Shown: positions 44,089 to 52,975 of the stretch, piece after piece
Layout: the number at the start of each line of letters is the position of its first letter
How positions within the stretch are numbered: position 1 is the first letter of the stretch
Assembly (NCBI RefSeq): GCF_007991655.1
Contig: NZ_BJYT01000007.1
Location: 62,001-126,000, forward strand
DNA from: Segetibacter aerophilus
GTDB lineage: Bacteria > Bacteroidota > Bacteroidia > Chitinophagales > Chitinophagaceae
Direction: 5' to 3'
DNA length: 64,000 nucleotides
Position numbers and translations under genes: made by a program
Notes under the pieces: generated by a model
Seen by the model: the letters and a program-made list of their open reading frames with translations, nothing else
Databases searched by the model: none
What the model was told of the DNA's origin: nothing

Positions 44089-45528
44089 ATGCATTTAAAG
44101 TACGAATCACAAATCAGGGAACCTCTGGTAGACGGTAACAAAGATTATCACCAGATAACAGAAGATATTATTCGTCCTATTGAGGCAAAGCCGTCGAAGT
44201 TGTGGTATATAGGATTTTCAATTTCTGTCGCTCTTTTGTTATTTGGCGTTTATAGTGTTTACAGAGATGTTACTTATGGGATAGGCCAGTGGAATTTGAA
44301 TAAGACCATTGGTTGGGGATGGGACATTACCAACTTCGTTTGGTGGGTGGGTATTGGTCACGCTGGAACTTTGATTTCAGCCATTCTTTTGTTGTTTAGA
44401 CAAGGGTGGAGAACGGGTGTAAACAGGGCTGCGGAAGCGATGACAATTTTCGCCGTAATGTGCGCCGGTCAGTTTCCTATATTTCACATGGGTCGTGTTT
44501 GGCTGGCATTTTTTATCTTTCCTTATGGCAATACAAGGGGACCGGTTTGGGTAAACTTTGACTCTCCTTTGTTGTGGGACGTTTTTGCAATCTCTACTTA
44601 TTTTACCGTATCACTGTTGTTCTGGTACTCAGGTCTTATACCTGATCTTGCAACAGTAAGGGATAGAGCGAAGACTAAGTTTCGCAAGTTTTTCTACGGC
44701 ACTTTATCTTTCGGCTGGACAGGAAGTACAAAACACTGGCAGCGCCACGAAGCCTTATCTTTAGTTCTTGCCGGATTGGCTACTCCGCTGGTGCTTTCTG
44801 TACACACTATTGTATCTTTTGACTTTGCCACTTCCGTAATTCCCGGTTGGCATACAACCATCTTTCCTCCTTACTTCGTTGCCGGTGCGATCTTCTCAGG
44901 ATTTGCAATGGTGCAGACGTTGTTAATAGTAGTACGAAAAGTGCTTAACCTACAAGAATACATTACTCTCGGCCATATTGAGGCGATGAATAAAGTAATT
45001 GTGTTGACAGGTTCTATTGTGGGTTGCGCATACCTGACGGAGTTGTTTATGGCGTGGTATAGCCAGAATGAATATGAAGCCTACGCTTTCTTTTACAGCC
45101 GTGCAAATATTTTTAGCCCCTATGGTTGGGCCTATTGGGGAATGATGTTTTGTAACGTTGTTTCTCCCCAGGTTTTCTGGTTCCGCAAACTGCGTAGGAA
45201 TGTGGTGTTTACTTTCTTCATGAGTGTTATAGTTAATATCGGTATGTGGTTTGAGCGTTTTGTAATTATAGTTACCTCCATTTATCGCGATTATCTACCG
45301 AGCAGTTGGAGTTATTATTACAGCCCTACCATTTGGGAGATAGGTTTTTACCTAGGAACGTTTGGACTATTTTTTACCTGTTTTTTCCTTTTCGCAAAAT
45401 ACTTCCCAACTATCGCTGTTGCTGAAATTAAATATGTATTGAAGACTTCAGGTGAGAATTATAAAGAGAGAATGGATAAAGTGGAGGAGCAGAAGGTGGA
45501 GGAATTTGCTCACGATTATGCGCACTAA
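44089..45528 (+). CDS. actC: ActC, NrfD-like quinol-binding membrane subunit
   Basis: The ATG at 44089 (MHLKYESQIREPLV) is preferred over an upstream TTG at 44065, giving 479 residues. The protein has about ten membrane helices in the NrfD/PsrC fold and typical segments such as NKTIGWGWDITNFVWWVGIGHAGTLISA and SVHTIVSFDFATSVIPGWHTT. It should bind menaquinol and help drive proton translocation with ActF. It lies 117 bases after actB, a gap occupied by repeat copy C, and 54 bases before actD. Confidence 0.94.
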   Translation: MHLKYESQIREPLVDGNKDYHQITEDIIRPIEAKPSKLWYIGFSISVALLLFGVYSVYRDVTYGIGQWNLNKTIGWGWDITNFVWWVGIGHAGTLISAILLLFRQGWRTGVNRAAEAMTIFAVMCAGQFPIFHMGRVWLAFFIFPYGNTRGPVWVNFDSPLLWDVFAISTYFTVSLLFWYSGLIPDLATVRDRAKTKFRKFFYGTLSFGWTGSTKHWQRHEALSLVLAGLATPLVLSVHTIVSFDFATSVIPGWHTTIFPPYFVAGAIFSGFAMVQTLLIVVRKVLNLQEYITLGHIEAMNKVIVLTGSIVGCAYLTELFMAWYSQNEYEAYAFFYSRANIFSPYGWAYWGMMFCNVVSPQVFWFRKLRRNVVFTFFMSVIVNIGMWFERFVIIVTSIYRDYLPSSWSYYYSPTIWEIGFYLGTFGLFFTCFFLFAKYFPTIAVAEIKYVLKTSGENYKERMDKVEEQKVEEFAHDYAH

Positions 45529-45582
45529 GAGACAGTTGAGATTATTGGTAATTAAGAAAGTTAATGGCTAAAAGCTTAAAGT

Positions 45583-46173
45583 ATGGCACTAAAAAGATAT
45601 GTAGTTGGATGTTTTGATGATGAAGAAGTTTTATTTCCAGCTGTAAAAAAAGTACGGAATGCAGGCTATAAGATTCAAGACGTTTACACACCTTTCCCGG
45701 TTCATGGTTTAGACCATGCTTTGGGAATGAGAGAAACAAGCCTTCATACTGCGGGTTTCATCTACGGTATTTTGGGAACTACTACCGCCTTGGCCGGCAT
45801 GGGATGGGTTTTTACAAAAGATTGGCCAATGAATATTGGTGGAAAACCAAACTTCCCTTTGCCTGCATTAATCCCAATTACTTTTGAGTTAACGGTATTG
45901 TTTTCAGCGGTTGGAATGGTGATGACTTTTTGCTACCTGTGTCAACTGGCGCCATTTGTCCGCAAACATCATTTTCATCCCAGGGCTACAGACGACCTCT
46001 TTGTAATGGCAATTGAATGCACAGACAGAACAAATGTGGATGATCTGAAAGGCTTTTTGCAGAGTGCAGGAGCTGTTGAAGTAAACTACCAGGTGGCAGA
46101 GTCTGGATGGTGGTTTGGACGCTACGATGTAGAGCCAAAATTGTATAGGGAAGAAAATCCTGTGATTGGATAA
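45583..46173 (+). CDS. actD: ActD, DUF3341 membrane subunit
   Basis: This 196-residue protein has two membrane helices (about 60-80 and 100-125) flanked by soluble parts. The first part has FDDEEVLFPAVKKVRNAGYKI and DVYTPFPVHGLDHALGM, and the second has HHFHPRATDDLFVMAIE, both typical of DUF3341/ActD. It has no cofactor motif and is a structural subunit of alternative complex III. The position between actC and actE is the standard order. Confidence 0.94.
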   Translation: MALKRYVVGCFDDEEVLFPAVKKVRNAGYKIQDVYTPFPVHGLDHALGMRETSLHTAGFIYGILGTTTALAGMGWVFTKDWPMNIGGKPNFPLPALIPITFELTVLFSAVGMVMTFCYLCQLAPFVRKHHFHPRATDDLFVMAIECTDRTNVDDLKGFLQSAGAVEVNYQVAESGWWFGRYDVEPKLYREENPVIG

Positions 46174-46196
46174 AGGAATATTAAGAACAACAAACG

Positions 46197-46847
46197 ATGA
46201 AGAAATTAGCAATTATATCTGTCTTTGCCCTCTCAGGCCTTTTGATAATGAGCTGTGGGGACAACAGCAAACCCGGGCTGGATTACATGCCTGATATGAA
46301 GAATAGTAGGGCCTACGAAACCTACGCTGATCACGGCAATTTATCTAATAAAGGGGTGACTTACAATAATCGGCCTGTTGCAGGTACTGTGAGCCGTGGG
46401 GAAGAACTTCCTTATCATTTAAACAACGATAGTATTGGTTACGCACAAAGTGCTACTTATGCAGACCCATTACCAAAGTTGAACGAAACTGAGATGGAGG
46501 AAGCCGAAAGACTTTACCTGATTAATTGTGCTATTTGCCATGGAACAGCATTAGACGGAAATGGTCCTCTTTATAAGGGTGGAACCGGCCCTTTTGCGGC
46601 TAAACCTGCTATGCTGGTTGGAGATGCAAAATATGAAGCACTGTCTGAAGGCACACTTTATCATGTGATGACTTATGGAAAAAATCTGATGGGAAGTTAT
46701 GCTTCTCAGTTAAGCAGAAAGCAACGTTGGATGGTAGCGCAATATGTTAAGTCGAAACAAGGAGGCGGAGGATCTGCTCCAGCAGCGGGTGCTGATAGTA
46801 CTGCTACAGCATCTGCAAGTGGTGGAACACAAGCAATGGCAAAATAG
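46197..46847 (+). CDS. actE: ActE, monohaem cytochrome c lipoprotein
   Basis: This 216-residue lipoprotein has cysteine 20 (ALSGLLIMSC) and one haem motif, CAICHG, near residue 115, with a possible distal Met in NLMGSYASQLS. The C-terminal tail is Ala/Ser/Gly-rich and probably disordered. It is the likely exit point for electrons from the act complex to the copper centre of the oxidase encoded downstream. The gaps to actD (23 bases) and actF (35 bases) are short. Confidence 0.94.
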   Translation: MKKLAIISVFALSGLLIMSCGDNSKPGLDYMPDMKNSRAYETYADHGNLSNKGVTYNNRPVAGTVSRGEELPYHLNNDSIGYAQSATYADPLPKLNETEMEEAERLYLINCAICHGTALDGNGPLYKGGTGPFAAKPAMLVGDAKYEALSEGTLYHVMTYGKNLMGSYASQLSRKQRWMVAQYVKSKQGGGGSAPAAGADSTATASASGGTQAMAK

Positions 46848-46882
46848 AAGATAGAAACAAACTGCAATCAAAAAATATTATA

Positions 46883-48118
46883 ATGGCATCTAACAGAGAG
46901 CAATTTGAAGTATCGGGGAATATGAAAACCTGGTCAATAGGATTAATGGGCGTAGGTATCCTTGCTTTTATTATTGGTTTTATTACAAAAGGACTAAGCA
47001 GTGATGAACATCAGCAAGCTATTTTCTGGGGTACCTTGCTTTACAACAGTATATTCTTTTTATTGATCTGTAATGCCAGCATGTTTTTTATCTGCGTTAC
47101 AACACTTGCCCATGGAGGCTGGCAGGTCACCTTTAGAAGGGTGCCCGAGGCGATTTCTGCTGTAGTACCTATTTTTGGTTTAATCGCAATCTTTATTCTT
47201 TTCTTTATTGTTTTTGGTTTAAATCATGGCGATCACAATCTTATCTATCATTGGCGGATTCCGGGAAACGATCAGATTATCCTTAAAAAGACTGGCTTCT
47301 TAAATCCTCCTTTTTTTGTTATCTGGACCCTCCTTTCAATTGGACTTTGGAGTTATCTCGGTATGAGAATGAGAAAGCTTTCGCAGGAAAGTGATGAAAC
47401 GTCAATGAACCCAGAACAAGGAAATCGCTGGATAGTGAGAAACACAGTTATTGCCGCCCTGTTTACAGTATGGTTTGGATTGACTGTTGGTTCTACAACT
47501 CCGTGGTTATGGCTAATGAGTATTGACACTCATTGGTACAGCACAATGTATAGCTGGTACACCTTTGCCAGTTCTTTTGTTACAGGTATGGCTTTAATAG
47601 CACTCTTTGTTATTTACTTAAAAAACAAGGGGTATTTAGAATATACGAATGATGAGCATTTACATGATATAGGCAAGTTCATGTTTGCGTTTTCTATCTT
47701 CTGGACTTACCTCTGGTTTAGCCAATATATGTTGATTTGGTACTCCAACCAACCAGAGGAAACAACCTATTTTCAACCAAGAACAAAGGAGGGAGTTTGG
47801 AAAGGAGTTTATTATCTAAATCTTGTGATTAATTTCCTTTGTCCGTTACTAATTTTGATGACGAAAAATTCAAAGAGGAATTACACAGTAATGGCTTTTA
47901 TGGCAGTACTTATCATATTTGGACATTGGATGGATTTCAACCAAATGGTAATGGCTAGTATTTCAAGAGATCATGTAACGCTAGGTTGGCTAGATTTCGG
48001 AATAGCTGCATTGTATGTAGGAATGCTAATTTTCTTTGTAGGAAAAGCGCTGGCAAAAGTTCCTTTAATTCCTAAAAATCATCCTTTCTTAAAAGAGAGC
48101 ATTATTCATCATACGTAA
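46883..48118 (+). CDS. actF: ActF, quinol-binding membrane subunit
   Basis: This 411-residue membrane protein has about ten helices and is the second NrfD-like subunit. Segments such as VTTLAHGGWQVTFRRVPEAIS, WLMSIDTHWYSTMYSWYTFASSF and IFWTYLWFSQYMLIWYSNQPEE are typical of ActF. It pairs with ActC in the membrane and is thought to help build a proton path. It ends the act genes; coxB begins 46 bases downstream. Confidence 0.94.
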   Translation: MASNREQFEVSGNMKTWSIGLMGVGILAFIIGFITKGLSSDEHQQAIFWGTLLYNSIFFLLICNASMFFICVTTLAHGGWQVTFRRVPEAISAVVPIFGLIAIFILFFIVFGLNHGDHNLIYHWRIPGNDQIILKKTGFLNPPFFVIWTLLSIGLWSYLGMRMRKLSQESDETSMNPEQGNRWIVRNTVIAALFTVWFGLTVGSTTPWLWLMSIDTHWYSTMYSWYTFASSFVTGMALIALFVIYLKNKGYLEYTNDEHLHDIGKFMFAFSIFWTYLWFSQYMLIWYSNQPEETTYFQPRTKEGVWKGVYYLNLVINFLCPLLILMTKNSKRNYTVMAFMAVLIIFGHWMDFNQMVMASISRDHVTLGWLDFGIAALYVGMLIFFVGKALAKVPLIPKNHPFLKESIIHHT

Positions 48119-48164
48119 CGGTAGAAAAGACTTATTTATAGAATAGAAAATATTAGAAGCAACT

Positions 48165-49295
48165 ATGTCAACATTTTTTATCATTGCCGTTCTCATCTTA
48201 TTGTTCGTCGTTATCTTCCAGATAGCGAAGGCAAGTGAGTACGTTGCTATACTTAAAGGAGAGGAAAAGAGCAGAAAGCAGAATAACAAGATCAATGGCT
48301 TTTTGATGATAGCTTTCTTAGTCCTGGGTTTGGTGGGCGTTTATTATTGCCACGAGATTTTAGGAGGCCGGGTGTTGCACGAGAGCGCGTCTAAAGAGGG
48401 GGAGAAAGTAGATGAGATGTTGCATATCACACTTGCTGTAACAGGTATTGTATTCATCATTACCCAGATACTTTTATTTTGGTTTGCTTATAAATACCAG
48501 GAAAGCGACAAGAGAAAAGTTTTTTTCTTTCCTCATAATAACACAATGGAGGTTGTTTGGACTGTAGTCCCTGCCATTGTTCTTTCTATACTAGTTGTAA
48601 TTGGTCTTCGTAACTGGTTTATTTTTACTGGTGATGCGCCGAAGGATGCTTTAATAGTAGAAGTTACCGGGAAACAATTTGGTTGGATCTTTAGATACCC
48701 AGGTAAGGATAACCAATTTGGCAAAAAATATTTTAGGAATATAGATCCTTCTAATAATAACCTCGGTTTAATTTGGGCAGATAATAAAGAGCTAAACCAA
48801 AAAGCTGATCCTGCTACTTTCGATGATATTGTTGCAGATAACACAATGTACGTAATCAAAAACCGACCTGTAAAATTGATAATAGGTTCAAGAGACGTTA
48901 TACATGATGTGGGTCTTCCTCATTTTCGCTTGAAGATGGACGCTGTTCCGGGAATTCCTACCACATTATGGTTTACGCCAAAGTTTACGACAGCTGAGAT
49001 GAAAGAAAAAACTGGTAATTCTAATTTTCAATATGAGATTGCTTGTGATCAGGTATGTGGAGCAGGTCACTACTCAATGAAAGGGGTAATTGAGGTGGTT
49101 GAGGAAGATGAATATTACGCATGGATCGCAAAGCAGAAACCATATTATTATGGTGCTTTTCCTGAAAAAGATCCGTCTGCTACCCCTCCTGCACCCGGAG
49201 GCGCACCGTCTTCTTCGCCTGATAGTGCTGCAAAGGTGACCACGGCGTCTGTTACACCAATGTCTAGTGGAAATCAGAATAGTAAATTGAAATAA
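48165..49295 (+). CDS. coxB: Cytochrome c oxidase subunit II without a fused cytochrome c
   Basis: This 376-residue subunit has three or more membrane helices near the N-terminus (about 4-20, 45-63, 85-108, 125-145). The soluble CuA domain shows SRDVIHDVGLPHFRLKMDAVPG and ACDQVCGAGHYSMKGVIEV, with two Cys, a His and a Met as CuA ligands. The usual Glu of CSELCG is Gln here. After the domain there is only a Pro/Ser/Ala tail, so it lacks the cytochrome c domain of caa3 enzymes. ActE must therefore donate electrons directly or through a soluble cytochrome. Confidence 0.95.
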   Translation: MSTFFIIAVLILLFVVIFQIAKASEYVAILKGEEKSRKQNNKINGFLMIAFLVLGLVGVYYCHEILGGRVLHESASKEGEKVDEMLHITLAVTGIVFIITQILLFWFAYKYQESDKRKVFFFPHNNTMEVVWTVVPAIVLSILVVIGLRNWFIFTGDAPKDALIVEVTGKQFGWIFRYPGKDNQFGKKYFRNIDPSNNNLGLIWADNKELNQKADPATFDDIVADNTMYVIKNRPVKLIIGSRDVIHDVGLPHFRLKMDAVPGIPTTLWFTPKFTTAEMKEKTGNSNFQYEIACDQVCGAGHYSMKGVIEVVEEDEYYAWIAKQKPYYYGAFPEKDPSATPPAPGGAPSSSPDSAAKVTTASVTPMSSGNQNSKLK

Positions 49296-49346
49296 GAAGC
49301 AAATATTATTGTAGCCTGCAAAGGTTTGAGTAAAAAATTTTATGGT

Positions 49347-51170
49347 ATGAGTAACGAGCAGATTGTACATACGGGGACCTCACACGGAACTATTCACGGC
49401 GCCGATGACCATGGTCATGGCGCTCATCACCATCACGAAACTTTCATAACTAAGTACATTTTTAGCCAGGATCATAAGATGATTGCGAAGCAATTTCTTA
49501 TAACAGGTATGACATGGGCGGTACTTGGTGGTTTGATGTCAGTTCTTTTTAGAATTCAACTTGCATATCCTGACCAAAACTTCCCAATCCTTGAAACTCT
49601 ATTAGGTCATTGGGCAAAGGGCGGACATATTACTGCTGAAGCGTACTATGCTTTGGTGACTATTCACGGAACGGTAATGGTGTTTTTCGTATTAACTGCG
49701 GGATTAAGTGGTACCTTCTCGAACTTTCTCATACCTCTGCAGGTTGGTGCAAGGGACATGGCATCACCGTTCATGAACATGTTAAGCTATTGGTTCTTCT
49801 TTACCTCCGCCCTTATAATGCTATCTTCTTTATTTGTAGAGACAGGTCCTTTCAGTGGCGGTTGGACGGCTTATCCTCCTTTAAGTGCTCTGGGATCAGC
49901 TTCACCCGGCTCAAAAACCGGTATGGATCTTTGGCTGATTAGTATGGCACTATTTGTTGTTTCGCAGTTATTAGGTGGTCTAAACTATATTGCTACCATC
50001 TTAAATATGCGTACAAAAGGAATGAGCATGACTCGTCTTCCTTTGACGATTTGGGCATTCTTTTTTACTGCAGTATTAGGTGTGTTATCATTTCCTGTGT
50101 TATTATCAGGTTTTATCCTGCTGATTTTTGATCGGAATTTCGGAACTAGTTTTTACCTCAGTGATATTTTTGTGAACGGGATCGGAGCCCTTCCAAATGA
50201 GGGAGGAAGTCCTATTCTGTACCAGCACTTATTTTGGTTCCTTGGCCACCCAGAAGTTTACATTATTATTCTTCCTGGAATGGGTATGGTTTCAGAGATT
50301 TTAAGTACAAATTCCCGTAAACCGATATTCGGTTATATGGCGATGATCGGGTCTTTGTTCGCTATTGCAATACTGTCGTTTCTTGTTTGGGCGCACCACA
50401 TGTTCGTTTCTGGTTTGAACCCTTTCCTTGGATCGTTCTTCGTCTTGCTAACTCTACTTATTGCCGTGCCGTCCGCGATAAAAGTCTTCAACTGGCTTAC
50501 AACGCTTTGGAGGGGAAACATTCGGTTTACGCCAGCTATGCTTTACTCAATAGGTTTCGTAAGCATGTTCATATCAGGAGGATTGACAGGTATTTGGTTA
50601 GGTAACTCAGCGCTAGATATTCACCTGCATGATACCTATTTTATTATCGCTCACTTTCACCTCGTGATGGGTGTGGCAGGTATTTTCGGTATGTATGCCG
50701 GTATCTACCATTGGTATCCTAAAATGTTCGGTCGTTATATGAATAATACCTTGGCATATATTCACTTTTGGGTGACATTTGCCGGTGCCTATCTTATCTT
50801 TTGGCCTATGCACTACGAAGGTCTAGCGGGTATGCCCCGTAGGTACTACGACTATACAAACTGGGAGAGCTTTAAGATGTTTGCAGGTTTGAATGTTTTC
50901 ATAAGCATTGTTGCGATTATCGTATTTGCTGTTCAGTTGTTGTTCCTGTTCAACTTCTTCTATTCTATGTACAAGGGAAGAAAAGTAGCTTCTCAAAATC
51001 CTTGGGGATCGACTACTTTGGAGTGGACCACGCCTATTAATCCGGGTCACGGAAACTGGGTGGGTGAAATTCCTGAAGTACATCGTTGGGCCTACGATTA
51101 CGGTAAAGACGGAAAAGATTTTATTGCGCAAACAACACCAGTTGGAGCAGGGGAGACTGTTAATCATTAA
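49347..51170 (+). CDS. coxA: Cytochrome c oxidase subunit I
   Basis: The ATG at 49347 (MSNEQIVHTG) is preferred over the in-frame TTG at 49326; 607 residues. The catalytic motifs are WFLGHPEVYIIILPG (about 298-312, CuB His cross-linked to Tyr, and the Glu typical of A1-type oxidases), HHMF about 350, and HDTYFIIAHFHLVMG about 427. About 12-13 helices are expected. The N-terminus is rich in His (HGTIHGADDHGHGAHHHHE, about residues 13-31). It reduces oxygen with haem a/a3 and CuB and pumps protons. Confidence 0.97.
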   Translation: MSNEQIVHTGTSHGTIHGADDHGHGAHHHHETFITKYIFSQDHKMIAKQFLITGMTWAVLGGLMSVLFRIQLAYPDQNFPILETLLGHWAKGGHITAEAYYALVTIHGTVMVFFVLTAGLSGTFSNFLIPLQVGARDMASPFMNMLSYWFFFTSALIMLSSLFVETGPFSGGWTAYPPLSALGSASPGSKTGMDLWLISMALFVVSQLLGGLNYIATILNMRTKGMSMTRLPLTIWAFFFTAVLGVLSFPVLLSGFILLIFDRNFGTSFYLSDIFVNGIGALPNEGGSPILYQHLFWFLGHPEVYIIILPGMGMVSEILSTNSRKPIFGYMAMIGSLFAIAILSFLVWAHHMFVSGLNPFLGSFFVLLTLLIAVPSAIKVFNWLTTLWRGNIRFTPAMLYSIGFVSMFISGGLTGIWLGNSALDIHLHDTYFIIAHFHLVMGVAGIFGMYAGIYHWYPKMFGRYMNNTLAYIHFWVTFAGAYLIFWPMHYEGLAGMPRRYYDYTNWESFKMFAGLNVFISIVAIIVFAVQLLFLFNFFYSMYKGRKVASQNPWGSTTLEWTTPINPGHGNWVGEIPEVHRWAYDYGKDGKDFIAQTTPVGAGETVNH

Positions 51171-51175
51171 TAACC

Positions 51176-51233
51176 TTTCTGCCTGCATTTGCCGGCAGAA
51201 AATAATATAAATGCCCTGAGTTTTCGGGGCATT
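51176..51233 (+). terminator. Double hairpin between coxA and ctaB, possible attenuator
   Basis: The first hairpin is TTTCTGCC/GGCAGAAA (51176-51201). The second is AATGCCCTGA with TCGGGGCATT (51210-51233), followed by GCTTTTG. The second resembles a terminator, but its T run is weak and ctaB follows 22 bases later. Partial termination would give more oxidase subunit I and II mRNA than assembly factor mRNA. Confidence 0.6.
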
Positions 51234-51255
51234 GCTTTTGAAAAGGAGAGATTGG

Positions 51256-52164
51256 ATGGAGATGATGAGTACTACAGAAAATATATCGTCGAGCTATAAG
51301 GTAGCTGCTAAAGTGAAAGATTACTTTCAGCTTATCAAGTTTACTTTGAGTTTTACGGTAGTTTTTTCTTGTGTAATCTGTTATTTGCTTGCGCCTGGTA
51401 TTACTTACAACCTAAAAATGGTTGTATTGTTATTTGTTGCAGGAATGTTGGTGACAGGAAGCGCAAATGCAATTAACCAGGCTGTTGAGAAAGATACAGA
51501 TGCGATGATGAAAAGAACTGGTAAGAGACCAGTCGCCGATGGGAGAATGAGTCAGCAGGAAGCTTATACTTTCGCTTTAATAGCAGGCGTTCTTGGAGTT
51601 GTGTTGATGTGGCGTTTTTTTAATCTTTCGTCTGCACTACTTTCTGCCTTTAGTCTATTTTTATATGCTTATATCTATACTCCCCTTAAAAAGGTCAATT
51701 CTATAGCAGTGTTGGTCGGTGCTTTTCCCGGAGCGTTACCTTGTTTGATTGGTTGGGTTGCGGGAACAGGTGAGTTTAGTGTGGGCGGATGGATCTTATT
51801 TGGAATACAGTTTCTCTGGCAGTTCCCTCATTTTTGGGCAATTGCTTGGGTAGCTCATAACGATTATAGCAAAGCGGGATTTAAATTGTTACCGGCAGAT
51901 AAAGGTCCGACAAAGTTCACTGCGTTACAGTCTGTAGTGTATGCTCTGATTATGATACCATGCGGAATACTGCCTTATTATTTTAATATCAGTGGCTTTG
52001 TAAGCTTGTGGATTGTATTGATCTGTAACTTATTTATGGTAATGCAATGTGTAAGGCTATATATCCAGATGGATGTAAAAGCAGCAAGACGGGTAATGTT
52101 TAGCAGTTACATATACCTGCCCATTGTTTTGCTAGCCTTATTACTTGATAAAGTCAATAGTTAG
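51256..52164 (+). CDS. ctaB: Protohaem IX farnesyltransferase (haem O synthase)
   Basis: The ATG at 51256 follows AAGGAG seven bases upstream, one of the few good Shine-Dalgarno sequences in the window, so the upstream TTG is not used; 302 residues. The prenyltransferase motif is GSANAINQAVEKDTDAMMKRT with GKRPVADG, and a second acidic motif lies near HNDYSKAGFKLLPADKG. About eight or nine membrane helices are present. It makes haem O, the precursor of haem A, for the oxidase encoded just upstream. Confidence 0.94.
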   Translation: MEMMSTTENISSSYKVAAKVKDYFQLIKFTLSFTVVFSCVICYLLAPGITYNLKMVVLLFVAGMLVTGSANAINQAVEKDTDAMMKRTGKRPVADGRMSQQEAYTFALIAGVLGVVLMWRFFNLSSALLSAFSLFLYAYIYTPLKKVNSIAVLVGAFPGALPCLIGWVAGTGEFSVGGWILFGIQFLWQFPHFWAIAWVAHNDYSKAGFKLLPADKGPTKFTALQSVVYALIMIPCGILPYYFNISGFVSLWIVLICNLFMVMQCVRLYIQMDVKAARRVMFSSYIYLPIVLLALLLDKVNS

Positions 52165-52183
52165 ATGTGGCTCTTGGATGAAA

Positions 52184-52241
52184 AGTACAAGAGTGCGACG
52201 CAACAATGTCGGGTTAGGTGAAACTGCTGGTAACAAAAAAT
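52184..52241 (+). repeat. Dispersed 58-bp intergenic repeat, copy D (inside the cox operon)
   Basis: It reads AGTACAAG, AGTGCGAC, GCAACAATGT, a 17-base middle, and CTGGTAACAAAAAAT. The total of 58 bases matches copy A at both ends. It starts 20 bases after the ctaB stop and ends 13 bases before the next start codon, so it fills almost the whole gap. Confidence 0.78.
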
Positions 52242-52254
52242 AAAAAATTAAGAG

Positions 52255-52839
52255 ATGATGGCAACCGTGAGTGATCAACAACGAAAAAGGATACATCCCC
52301 ATAAATTTTCATTATGGGTAGGTATGGCAAGTATTTTAATGATGTTTGCAGGTTTTACAAGTGCTTATATTGTTAAGCGGAATGATGGAAACAATTGGCT
52401 TGAATTTACGCTTCCACCGGTGTTTTGGTACTCAACCGTGGTGATACTGTTAAGCAGCCTAACAATTTTTTTGGCTACTAAGGCTTTTAAGGACAGAAAC
52501 ATGGCGAGGTATAGAGTTCTTATTACAATAACTGCAGCACTCGGTGTGTTATTTACTGTATTGCAATGGACAGGGTTTGAGTATCTGCAAAATCATGGCG
52601 TGAAATTAATTGGTAGTAATAGTAACCCTGCCGGCTCGTTCCTGGGCGTTATAACCGGAGTGCATATGTTACACGTGTTAGGAGGTGTGGTTGTTTTAAT
52701 TGTGCTTTTTGCAAGGGCTTATAACAGCAGGAAAAAGAACTATAGTACAGTTCCGATAGAAGTTGCCAGTACCTACTGGCATTTCGTAGATGCAATTTGG
52801 ATTTACCTGTTTATATTTTTTAATATCGTTAGTGCTTAG
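52255..52839 (+). CDS. Haem-copper oxidase subunit III (first copy)
   Basis: This 194-residue membrane protein has five hydrophobic segments and the subunit III signature near the end: FLGVITGVHMLHVLGGVVVLIV and EVASTYWHFVDAIWIYLFIFF. Subunit III is non-catalytic and stabilises proton pumping. A second, longer subunit III gene follows at 52976, the usual duplication in Bacteroidota oxidase operons. The start has two adjacent ATG codons; either could be used. Its leader is formed by repeat copy D. Confidence 0.92.
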   Translation: MMATVSDQQRKRIHPHKFSLWVGMASILMMFAGFTSAYIVKRNDGNNWLEFTLPPVFWYSTVVILLSSLTIFLATKAFKDRNMARYRVLITITAALGVLFTVLQWTGFEYLQNHGVKLIGSNSNPAGSFLGVITGVHMLHVLGGVVVLIVLFARAYNSRKKNYSTVPIEVASTYWHFVDAIWIYLFIFFNIVSA

Positions 52840-52944
52840 AGCAGGTAGACTGACAATTAAGTATTGTTAGATAAGTGAGAGATGAACTTTTTTGATAGAT
52901 AAAAAATCTTTTTCTTTTTTTAATGTTGGTTTCAACATCGGAAA

Positions 52945-52952
52945 TAAATTTG
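52945..52952 (+). promoter_or_regulatory. Possible internal promoter -7 box TAAATTTG
   Basis: An exact TAnnTTTG match 23 bases before the second subunit III start. TTG at 52926-52928 is a possible -33 element, but with only 16 bases of spacing. It may allow extra transcription of the last oxidase genes. Confidence 0.45.
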
Positions 52953-52975
52953 CATACCAAACTTAAACAGAACAC

